DNA from: Albugo candida
Lineage: Eukaryota > Oomycota > Peronosporomycetes > Albuginales
Direction: 5' to 3'
Assembly (NCBI GenBank): GCA_040437565.1
Contig: JBDOQK010000002.1
Span: 558,001-622,000 of the forward strand
Length of the DNA: 64,000 nucleotides
A program made the translations under genes and the position numbers. The notes beneath the pieces were generated by a model. That model saw only the letters and a program-made list of their open reading frames with translations. It was not told the DNA's origin and made no database searches. Each line of letters starts with the position of its first letter. Within the stretch, counting starts at the first letter, position 1. Positions 11,644 to 21,366 of this stretch are shown here, piece after piece.

Positions 11644-12014
11644 CCACGGCGTACACATGCTACAGCATGATCAAATATGTACAAAAAATGTCGATGACGT
11701 GCATTCAAATTACAAGATTATTGGTCGTTTGGTCGCTTATCTAAACAGTAGTAGATGGCGCTATAAGCATAATCTTATCGTACAAAACACCGTGATTAGA
11801 CGAAAGACATCAATCATGTCATGCGAGAAGAATGTAGATACCGTCATACTCATGAAGAACCATCTCGCATGAACAGCCACGATGTAATGAGAACCCGATC
11901 AAAAGCAAAGATAACGATCTACGCCTGCAACTAGTGCTTTGCGACATAGTGCGCTGTCACTTGCACAAATCCACTCTCTAAAGACATACTCTTGAACGGT
12001 TAACTCTGTCATCC

Positions 12015-15000
12015 CTATGATGTGGAAATGCTTTTTTGATAAACCTCCCAGCACTCAAAATGCACCTTCCCCGAGCCATCGGATAGCTCGTAGAATCGAC
12101 CATCATACTTGCCTGGCTTCTTTACAATTGAATTAAAGCATTGTACACACTTCGAAGCAATTGTGTCTTGATATGTCTCCCAGCACTCAAAGTGTACCAG
12201 CTGATCGTCCAACGCTGGATTTGTTTTATAAAATCGACCATCGAAACGTCCAGGAATCTTCATCACAGGTTCGTAACATTGCAAACATCGTTTAGCGATA
12301 TTTCTCTGGTAGTCATCCATGCACTCGCCGTGACACTTGTCGCCATTTATTTCAAAATAGCGACCATCGAATCGACCAGAAATAGGCATGATCGCATAAT
12401 TGCAATGAACGCATTTATCAACAGTTCTCAACCGATATGCGTCGATACACTCTGCATGAACAGAAGCTCCATCAGGGAGCGTAAATAGGCGTCCCGAAAA
12501 GCGTCCATCGACGCGCTCGATGCGTTCATGACATTCTACGCAAACAGGTGTGGTCCTGTCTCGATACACTTGCATACACGTATCTTTACAAACACGGTCC
12601 ATGCGTGTCTGTCCATCCTTTGCGTATGTGAACGTCCGAAAGGTCCCTGACAATGGACGATGGCATACACAGCAAATTGGAAGTGAATCAGTGTCGGAAA
12701 TGGGCATGATGGCAGTTGGCTTGGACGAAAATATCACAAGAGTGAATGGTTGAGGTTGACCAACATTTCCTTCATATGTGACAGGACTCACTACAAATGG
12801 CTTCTGTTGGTCATGCCCTGCGCAATCCAGAGACGCAATTTCTGACAACGAGCTACGATTGGATATGAAAGTGCCCATGGAAACAACATCCGGAGACAGA
12901 TCGATTTTCCGTTGCGATTTTTCCCCATTTTTAAACAAAACCGGGGCGATATATAGTGGATATTCTTGCAGCATGTTCACACGACGGGATGGCTGTTCTA
13001 GATGCACAGTAAGAGAACAGTTGGTCGCGGAAGGCACAAAGAGTTGATACTGAGGATTGAGATGCATCCCATCTCTTCCACCAAAAGTAGTTCCATTCCA
13101 TTCTCCATTAATTATGTGAATACTCTGCGTAGCTGGTACCGGATTCCCAGTCCCATGTGACAATGATGCGAAATTGTACAGATTTCGAGACTCGACGATT
13201 TTGCTGAAATATGTGTAGAAAGCACTGAACTCCATCCAATACGTGCCATCTTCGCGAAACTGAAATCCGCAGTCAACTTTTTGCAATCTAGAAAATTTTT
13301 GCCACCGTGAGTCAACATTAGACCAAGACCCCTTCCATTTTTCCGGGTGCTCAAGACTACCAATGCCCCAGCTATTTCTCAATTGAATCAGACGGTATTG
13401 CTGGCCTTCGTATGTCAGTTCTACCACTTTGAGGATGCCATACGCACAAGACTTACGAAGTCCGACTGGTAGTTCGATTACAACTTTCTCGTTGATGCAA
13501 CCGATCAATGATCCTGCATCCAAACTGCATACGATTGCGTCCCAAGCCTTACTTTCCGTTCTACATTGTTCCTGCAATTCGTAGGTTACAGGAATTCCAC
13601 CGTACAGATCTTGTAAACAGTATGCTTCCTGACCTCCTGCAATCATTTCGTAACCACCGTAGAGTTTTGCATAAGCCTTTTCAATAAGCATTGACCAGAT
13701 CTCGAATTTCCCATTGTTACCAGTGAGCGAAGCAAAAACAGGTTTGCCATATTGGCTGCAAGGTATAAAGTCATCAATGATCACTACACGACTTTGATGA
13801 TTTTTCCAAACACGAACAGCATATACCCCCTCTTCATTATATTGTTGCTCTTTGCGATAAGGAGACCCCGGTTCCACATGTTCTTTCTTGATCAAATCAT
13901 CATCCAAATCAGGGAAGACCTGCGCCAATGCTGACGAGGATGTCGATAATATCGAAAGAGCACCAAATATATAAGCATCACCCAATCTTCCTTGACGTAT
14001 TGCACCAGGCTGAATTCCAACGCCGGATACCCGGCCAGTACTGCCATTTTCGAGCGAGCGATCAAATACACATGTGCCTTGTGCCTGGAAATAAATTGGA
14101 ACCAAAACCGAGACTTTGGAATAAGACATTGAATCCTCCGATTCGATACGATACCCTGATCCTTCTCCCACATGCGTGTATTCAAGTGGCTTGTAATGCT
14201 GTAGTAAGCTTTTGTCCCAAAATAGTTGAAATCGCTGCATTCCATCTTGAACGTACTCACTCATGTAAGAGATCATATTTGTGGTGAGAAACAATAAATG
14301 TTCTCGTTTCTTATTAGTGATTCCAGCTGTAACAGTTTTTTTGGCGATGTGCATAAACTCGGCATTAACAGGTCCCGAAGTTCCGTGTTGGCGAATGACA
14401 CTCAATATACTTTCTGCTTCTGCAGGGGTTTTAATCGCCATAGAGCAAACCATTTTTTTATCGTCATCCAACATTGTTATCTCTACGTAACTGCCACAGC
14501 CGAGTGTCAGCAAATGCATCAATTAGAAAATCACATCAAGCAAACGTACGCAATTTCGTGAAAAAACTCACTGACACGCTTCCACTTCCACACATATTCT
14601 TCAAGATGCGGGAGTTGTTTTTGATACGCGTCTCGAAACAAGGATGACTGATCTGGTGGGAATTGTGGATCGGTGAATTTAGTGCGGCCTTTTCTATGCT
14701 GCCGCAAAATCTGAGTCCATGAACCATCATCCGGTAAGCATCGGTCATTATAAAACCGTTCTTCCTCCGTAACTAGACCTTCTCGTTGAATGACAGTTAT
14801 GTTATTCTTGACTCGACTGAGATGATATCCTTCGACGCGTTCTTGAGGTCTACTTTTAGTTTGCACTATCGCCTCTGAAATTTGCTTTCGCACATCAAGT
14901 GAGCTCACATTGCGAGCTCGAACGGCTCGATTGATCATAATGCCCTGACCATTCCCGTTCGACTCAATCTGTTGTAGCGCATTCCCTTCAATGCTAGGTG

Positions 15001-15649
15001 GGGTGACTGAAAGAGTGCTGAGTTGTGAAGTCAAACCTCCTGCAGACATAGTTCGTGTAGTTTGAGGTGGATGATACATATTTGGAGCTGCGTACGCACT
15101 ACTGGGTGTGTTCTTTCCGGAAAAGCTCATTGAGGTGCCAGGCCGATTCTCCGGAAGGTGATTGGGAGCTGCAGTCTGTGAGGTGAATGACGCTGCTGGG
15201 CTATATGTATTGGATCCAAACAAACCCGCGTCTTCCTCCTTTTTTAGTTCCCTGGTATGACTATAGCATGGGTGACCACAATCTCCGCAAAAGACTGCCG
15301 AAGGATCAGACAGCGCTGATCTACATTTAACGCACTCTTTCCCAGCGCTTGAAGGATGTGATGTCGATTGATGAGGCTGCGCCGATAAAGAAGTCAAAGT
15401 ATTGAATGACGGTGTCACTGAAGGATTATTATGCAAACTGGAGTAAGAAGACGATGTGATAGGAAAAGACGTAGCCGACGAAAAAGATGCATACTGCGGT
15501 GTCGAACTTGTAGCTTTTGTGATTGGTTCGGATAAGGAAGTTGGATTCAGTGGGGGGGGATTCTCGCGTAACGCACCACATTCAGCACAAAATTTGGCGT
15601 TAGCTATCTCATCCGCAGCCCAACGATGGCCGCACTCGCCGCAAAACAT
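12015..15649 (-). CDS. Calpain-like protein with degenerate catalytic triad, N-terminal zinc ribbons and C-terminal LIM-like zinc repeats
   Basis: Two exons (intron 14483-14571, donor GTGAGT) give 1181 aa. The N-terminus has paired CxxC zinc-ribbon motifs (MFCGECG, KFCAECG, CVKCR, FCGDCG) and a long Ser/Thr/Pro-rich linker. A calpain start motif (KFTDPQFPPDQSSL) leads into the papain-like core and a C2-like beta domain. The C-terminus has five Cys/His repeats of the form CxxC..DGRF..HxxC. The catalytic Cys is Ala529 (RLGDAYIFG instead of LGDCWF), the His is Cys705 (SCAYG instead of GHAYS) and the Asn is kept (Asn729, LRNSWG). The 24-residue spacing between the last two equals that in classical calpains. 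It is probably a pseudoprotease or scaffold. The frame upstream of 15649 stays open with another CKSC, so the start may lie further out. Confidence 0.85.
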
Positions 15650-15783
15650 TTTCAGTGTACAGCTTTTACAAAGTCTCTGGTAGGCTTTCTTTAGAGCACC
15701 GTCCTTTAAATCTCGGTAGTAAAGAGCATACTATTCTTAGTAGTACGGTTACAATTGCAACACAATGAATAGAATCAATTTCG
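15650..15783. promoter_or_regulatory. Putative bidirectional promoter, calpain-like / CC1-box coiled-coil gene
   Basis: 134 bp lie between divergent starts. Part of it may be coding for the calpain N-terminus, because that frame stays open to about 15730. Confidence 0.3.
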
Positions 15784-17652
15784 ATGAATGTTGCCGACCA
15801 TTGTCGCCTTTATGAACGCGTGCACGCTTACTCAGGTGAAGAAATTGGCGACCAGGATAACGAAAATGAAGATACTGCCTACTCTGACGATTTACAAATT
15901 GCGGCACGAGCAGGTATCAGATTACTAGAAGATAATGCACATTTGACAGAAGAGATCGAAGATATCACAAAACAATATAAACTTTCCATCGAGGAAATAA
16001 AAACGTTGAAGCGATTAGTCGATGAGAAGGAGAACAAGCTACTACAGGTCGCACAACACATCAAAGAGTCGATCATAGAAAATCAGCAATTGCTCACTGA
16101 GAACCGATTATTAAAGGTTCAGATCAGACAACATGAAGATCGAAGACATGCTATTTGTATGATGAAACGAAACAAAAACATTTTACATAAGAAAAGAAAC
16201 GTCACTTACCACCCAACGAAAGCATTGAGAAGAAGGGCTTATTCACTATCAGATATAAAAAAAAACTTGAGTAATATCTCACAAGACTATCCTCAGGCAC
16301 CAGAAGATAGTGGTCATCAGACTGAAGATAGTAACAACGGCTTTGGTAAGAAGAAGAAACTCGCTTACGATAAAATAGAAGCCTTAATGCGCCCTCGCTT
16401 GGAACGTGCTACTTCGGCACGAAATTTCTATGCTAGTCATCAAAGTCTTCCCTCAAGTCCACTGTGGGGACATAGCTTGTCTGCAGAAAAGGTCTGTGAG
16501 GATAACCCGACTGAGTCCGTGGATCGGAGAATACAATTTGGACCTCGTCACAAAATGAAAATTAAACTCGAAGAAGCTAATAGAAAACTAATACAAAAGC
16601 TCCGTACACAACTAGAGGAGAGTGGTGAAAAAGAGCAGGCTTTAAAGGAAGAGCAAGCTGAAAACTACAATCTGATTGAGAGCTTGAGGAATACTTTACA
16701 GATGTATCAGCAACGCGGGACTGCACGAAAATCAATCACTATTCTACCCGAGGAAGCTGAAGAGAGGTTCCCTCATACCATGGATGATGTTGTAAATAAT
16801 TTGTCTCGTTTCACGGATAGCTCAGCGGGCTACCATGTGCCATCCAATCAAACTAATAATTGCAGTGCATCACGTTCGGACACAAACGACAGGATTCATC
16901 AAAAGAGCTGCATAGGGCCACACAGGACGACTATTCTTGAAGTGACATGCGACCAATTCAAGAAGAATACCACTCCGGAAGTGGTTGAGAGCGAGGATTC
17001 GATGGAAAGCATTAGTATGGAAGGTTGTCAGCAAGTACGCCTCTTGAATGAACAAATCGCAACACTTCAGCAAATTCTGGAGCGTTATCGCGTGGAAATT
17101 GATCAGATCAGAAATTCGAAAACATCAACTGAGAAGACAAATAAGGATCTATCGGCTCAATTGGAGGTATTGCAACGTACGATTGCCGCCATCGAGCCTT
17201 GTTTAGGAACAGGAGAATGGGAAGTCGAAGAAGCGAATGATTTTGCATCCACAGCCAGCGATCATACAAATTTCGACGAGTCGTGCGGTGATGAGACTAT
17301 CTTATCCGTTTTGAAATTCTTCATCGACAGTTGGACAACAGAGCAGACGAATCGTATGTATTTGCACGATTGGTTGGTCAGTGCATTGCGTGGCAGAGGA
17401 AAACGTAAACCGCTATTTTTGAATGAACTGACACCGGAAATCGCGAAAGGATTTCAGTATCTATTTGTCCCTATCTTACGTCAGTACTATGGACTTGACT
17501 TGGAGTTGAAAACACGAAAGCGGCATGCTATAGTAACTGATCTCAGACTGCAGACACACTTTTCGATAAGTAGCGTGAGAAATCAAGCTCACTTACAGCG
17601 ACTTCACCGATCGATGTTCCTTTTAGATGACATTGAAGCAAAGTTTATATAA
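15784..17652 (+). CDS. Second CC1-box coiled-coil protein, dynein-adaptor-like, 622 aa
   Basis: Single exon. Residues 40-44 are AARAG, followed by IRLLEDNAHLTEEIEDI, the same CC1-box type as the gene at the left edge. Coiled coil fills about residues 30-120 and 250-310, a Ser-rich linker holds RRRAYSLSDIKK, and a third coiled segment lies near residues 420-480. The last 130 residues form a non-coiled helical region (ILSVLKFFIDSW...FVPILRQYYGLDLE) that I do not recognise and that could bind cargo or self-associate. HAP1/TRAK, BICD and Spindly proteins share the layout of an N-terminal CC1-box followed by coils. The motif is seen; the dynein-adaptor function is inferred. Confidence 0.75.
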   Translation: MNVADHCRLYERVHAYSGEEIGDQDNENEDTAYSDDLQIAARAGIRLLEDNAHLTEEIEDITKQYKLSIEEIKTLKRLVDEKENKLLQVAQHIKESIIENQQLLTENRLLKVQIRQHEDRRHAICMMKRNKNILHKKRNVTYHPTKALRRRAYSLSDIKKNLSNISQDYPQAPEDSGHQTEDSNNGFGKKKKLAYDKIEALMRPRLERATSARNFYASHQSLPSSPLWGHSLSAEKVCEDNPTESVDRRIQFGPRHKMKIKLEEANRKLIQKLRTQLEESGEKEQALKEEQAENYNLIESLRNTLQMYQQRGTARKSITILPEEAEERFPHTMDDVVNNLSRFTDSSAGYHVPSNQTNNCSASRSDTNDRIHQKSCIGPHRTTILEVTCDQFKKNTTPEVVESEDSMESISMEGCQQVRLLNEQIATLQQILERYRVEIDQIRNSKTSTEKTNKDLSAQLEVLQRTIAAIEPCLGTGEWEVEEANDFASTASDHTNFDESCGDETILSVLKFFIDSWTTEQTNRMYLHDWLVSALRGRGKRKPLFLNELTPEIAKGFQYLFVPILRQYYGLDLELKTRKRHAIVTDLRLQTHFSISSVRNQAHLQRLHRSMFLLDDIEAKFI

Positions 17653-17718
17653 CACATTTGAAAAAGCGGGTTGACTCAACTTCAAAATATCAGCAGGCTA
17701 ATCTCTCACAAAAATTAG

Positions 17719-20268
17719 CTAAAATGTAGTTTGGCTCTTGACCACGCGTGGTGGAGAACTCTGATCAACTACCGGCCGAATGCGTTCTTCAGCACTGTTC
17801 TGCATTTCATATTCAGCGCTTAACATGCCTTCTCGCATCGCAGGTTGATAATAAACATCATGTAAGAAATCAAGATTTGCGTCGGGATACTGTTTGCGTC
17901 GTAAATCGTCAATGTGAATACACTCCATCAATGAAAGGTTGGCTGCAACTTTGGGATACAAATTGCCCATGTAACTGGCGTACAAGAGGATGGCAAAAAT
18001 CAAGATGAACATGAGTATTGGTGGACCGATTGCTTTTTTTACTGATAATAGTCCAAGTAGTGTCAACTGCGAAAGCACCAATGCGACAATCATGAAGCGG
18101 AAAAGATACGGCCAATATGCCCCCATAGCAAAATTCATCGGTTCGTATACGAAGAGCACCTGACGACGATATATAGCATCAGCAGCAAAAAAGAAGAAGC
18201 CAGTGAAGAGGCAAACGAGCGGTGCAATCGTTGCAAAGGTCATACTCACAAGCATTACCAAGAAGCAATCTGCGAGGATGCTTGTGGGATCAAAGGTTTC
18301 AGCCTTTGTGATACGCTGACTTCCAAGCAGCCATTTCCCCTCCCGCTCTCTCTCCGTTAATTTTGGTGCACACAACGCAAAGATACCAGCTAGTATCAGC
18401 GGGCGAGCACGCACCAGTTCGATAATCAAATTCAATCCAGTCAGAATGATCACATACGACATGAAAAATGTCGACTGTTGTGGCATACTTTTTCCCAACA
18501 TTGTAACAAGTCTGGAAGGCTGATCAATCAATTCTTTAACGCTATCCAATATCGTTCCAACCACAATTGTGACGAAAAAGATTTGTATCAACTGAAAATA
18601 AGCCAATTTTGTAAAAAAAGATGCTCGGACTTGCGTTTCTGAAATGTAACCTTCCTTTTTTGACAAAAAGCGAAAAATGGCTGGGGCAAGTGCATTCATT
18701 GCTGCCAATGCTAATGGTCCAATCTGATTGAAAACATCAAGTAAGATGGGATTTTTATCTACCCATTTATTCAAGAATGGAAGTTGCGTACGTAATGCTT
18801 CTGTGGTTGTCAGTGAAGCTACAAACGCGACTGGAATCGTCCAAAACAACACGAGAAGTGCCGTGAAACATGTTGAAATCAGTCTCCACATTGCACGTTT
18901 TTTAAAACCAGCTCCGACATTTTCCCAATTCACATCATCTACGTGTGGAGCAGGCTCTACTAGAATGCGTGTCGGATGTCGAGATTGCAATGCTTGTTGA
19001 CAAATATGAGCAGTTGCTAGGTTGTTGAAAGAGACGAAAGCAGCAGGACGCATCACTTTGACCGGCTCTTTTACCTCCACACCTTCTGAGTGAGCAAGTT
19101 TTGAAAATTGCCACTTTCTCATGTGCTCTTCCTTATTACATTTTGAGACGTTTGTAGGACTTTCGCTCATCTGTACGTAATCAGGGCTGACATCGATCTC
19201 TGTTTCTCTGTCCTGCGTTTGTTTTCCGTCAATCCTTCCTCCATCGATTGTATCCTTGAATGTATTCCTTAAATGCTTTTCTATGCGGTCCGTTGGTGAA
19301 GTACGATAATCAAAAGCTGGTGACAAGCAGCCATGTTCATAATCCTCGACAGCTCGAGCCAGCTTCTGTTGTGCATTATCAATCATCTTGATTTCGCTCG
19401 CGACCAAATTGTTCAAAGTGTTCAGCCTTGACTGATAAAGCGTTATTGCATCTTCTTTTGAGGTATTGATGCATCCGGAAGAAAAACAACCACAGCATCC
19501 TGCTGGGCGGACTTTTGGGCGTTGACCGCTTCGATCGTATTCGGCCAATGCATGTTCTAATCGATTTCTCACAATGACTCGCTCATGCACCATTTTTTCC
19601 AAATTGCCACACTCTACTGCCACGTAGATATTCTTTACTTGATCTGGAAAAATCCGCTCAAGATATTCTCGTAGAGTTTCTTTGGTGCGTAATTCCATCG
19701 GTAGATCATGCATCACAACCGTATATTGAGCTGACATAGAGGCAGATAGAGTCTCATGTCGCCGATCGACATAGAACTTGTACTCCTTCCACAGCAGATA
19801 CATCATATATGAACAAAGTAGGAAAGTACACGCAACGGATGCCCATAGTTTCTTATTGTTGACAGATAAGTTCGTCATTGTGATTTTCACCAGCGGATCA
19901 GATGCGCTTGAGCCATTTTCCGTCGCGTAGAGCGGTAGAAGAATAATTGCGCAAGCCAGGGCAAGTAACGAAAATTTCTGTCCCAGCCGTAAAAATCTGA
20001 AGAATGTCAGAGTGTCTAGACCACAACGATCCATGATTTGATCATCTTTAATCGCTACAACCATCGGAACCCAACCGAGACAAGAATTCGCTTTTGTTTT
20101 TGGCCATTGCTCACTCCGTAGATCGTACGTGGACCGAAAGTACCGACGTGCTATCTCGAAGCACAATAAGCCAACAGCCAATATTCCGTAATATATGGAC
20201 ACACTGGTTATTATTGTGGTGCTCGGGTCAGCGTTGGCTGCATTGGCATCCGCTTGAGTGTCGCTCAT
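17719..20268 (-). CDS. OSCA/TMEM63 (CSC1-like) mechanosensitive cation channel, copy 1
   Basis: Single-exon 849-aa membrane protein. It has the family order: an N-terminal three-helix RSN1_TM block, a CGLDTLTFFRFLRLG motif, a cytosolic RRM-like region (YTVVMHDLPMELRTKETLRE), an AFVSFNNLATAHICQQ segment, an APHVDDVNWENVG linker, and seven or more helices including FFVTIVVGTILDSVKEL and a cytosolic loop with FDPTSILADCFLVMLVS. OSCA/TMEM63 channels open under membrane tension or osmotic stress and pass calcium. The first ATG in frame is at 20268. It is a tandem paralogue of the gene at 21367-23763. Confidence 0.92.
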   Translation of the reverse strand: MSDTQADANAANADPSTTIITSVSIYYGILAVGLLCFEIARRYFRSTYDLRSEQWPKTKANSCLGWVPMVVAIKDDQIMDRCGLDTLTFFRFLRLGQKFSLLALACAIILLPLYATENGSSASDPLVKITMTNLSVNNKKLWASVACTFLLCSYMMYLLWKEYKFYVDRRHETLSASMSAQYTVVMHDLPMELRTKETLREYLERIFPDQVKNIYVAVECGNLEKMVHERVIVRNRLEHALAEYDRSGQRPKVRPAGCCGCFSSGCINTSKEDAITLYQSRLNTLNNLVASEIKMIDNAQQKLARAVEDYEHGCLSPAFDYRTSPTDRIEKHLRNTFKDTIDGGRIDGKQTQDRETEIDVSPDYVQMSESPTNVSKCNKEEHMRKWQFSKLAHSEGVEVKEPVKVMRPAAFVSFNNLATAHICQQALQSRHPTRILVEPAPHVDDVNWENVGAGFKKRAMWRLISTCFTALLVLFWTIPVAFVASLTTTEALRTQLPFLNKWVDKNPILLDVFNQIGPLALAAMNALAPAIFRFLSKKEGYISETQVRASFFTKLAYFQLIQIFFVTIVVGTILDSVKELIDQPSRLVTMLGKSMPQQSTFFMSYVIILTGLNLIIELVRARPLILAGIFALCAPKLTEREREGKWLLGSQRITKAETFDPTSILADCFLVMLVSMTFATIAPLVCLFTGFFFFAADAIYRRQVLFVYEPMNFAMGAYWPYLFRFMIVALVLSQLTLLGLLSVKKAIGPPILMFILIFAILLYASYMGNLYPKVAANLSLMECIHIDDLRRKQYPDANLDFLHDVYYQPAMREGMLSAEYEMQNSAEERIRPVVDQSSPPRVVKSQTTF

Positions 20269-20298
20269 TCTCTTTAAGCCCCGATGTCTTACCAGCAA

Positions 20299-21366
20299 TA
20301 CTCAAAAATCTAGAATGGTGGCCGTTTTACACAGTTGTGTGCGACATTTGCAGACAAGGGCCGCAAGTTTGTAACTTGTTGATCGCATGGCTTTGATTTC
20401 GAAGAAAAAAAGGTGGTACGAATATTTTTCGAATCAAAGCGGTTCGGGAAACCCATATTCGAACGAATAATGGCTGCTATCGCCCTTACACGACCATACA
20501 CAAGCCGAGTATTCGTTGAACACATAGTGCGCACACACGAAGCGAGATCATACCGAAGCACTTCTGTCTGAGGATAGTATCGCTCGTCAGTCATCGCTTC
20601 ACCTTGGACTACGGTAGGCGCAGCTACCAACTCGCATCAGACTGCAAACCGTGGCTATTTCAAACCAGCAGGATGCCCCGCATGCAATACCGCGTTCAGC
20701 GACCTATATGTCGATTAAAGAAACCGGAAGCCAAGCAGATCGGCTACGAAACTCCTATTGTCGGGGTGGACAAGAACATGCTTCTGGGGACTAAAAAGTA
20801 AGTTATCAATTAGTCTGCGTAGTCAGGGATGCGCGACACCAAGCCATGTTCCGCACTAACCGAGACACAAGTCGGTAGGAGACTATGGATAAGAAGTACC
20901 GCACCCATTTGCTAGAACATAGATGAGAAAATAGCCGGAAAACGATGAACTTTGAAAGCTCAAGGAGTGACAATCCAGGACGCCTCCAGCAAAGAACGCT
21001 ACGGTGTGCTGTAAATGAGCCACACTTTTAGCAGATATTCCTGCTGTCATAAGACTTTAGAAAGTGCAAGAAGCATGCGGTCAAGTGTAACACTTGTTCG
21101 GAGTTGCGGAGCAGCATGCGAGAGCTGCTCGAACATCTAGAAGGTGCTACCAGGTGGCGAACAGTGCTGCTCACGTTCAGACCAACTCGAACGAGCCAAA
21201 AAGGCTCAATCATTTGTGATACGCCGGTACTGCACAATCATTGTACGCGGGCGTGAAATGAGCCTCAGATTAGATGCACGGAACTTCTATAGCCGAATGG
21301 TGTCAAGTAGAATGTAAACATCAAATATCTGAAGATTAAGAATCAACTGCAAAAAAGCTTCAAAAT
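20299..21366. other. About 1.07 kb spacer between the two OSCA genes
   Basis: No firm gene. A minus-strand frame (20310-20630) and a plus-strand frame near 20600-20700 with a GCPACNTAFSDLY segment overlap. Neither has splice or domain support. Confidence 0.4.

Noticed and set aside
14281-14561. Plus-strand frames opposite the calpain gene
   Set aside because: They are antisense shadows of a long, well-supported coding exon.
20604-20801. Possible short zinc-binding protein (GCPACNTAFSDLY) between the OSCA genes
   Set aside because: No start codon in frame, no clear splice partner and an overlapping antisense frame; too weak to call.
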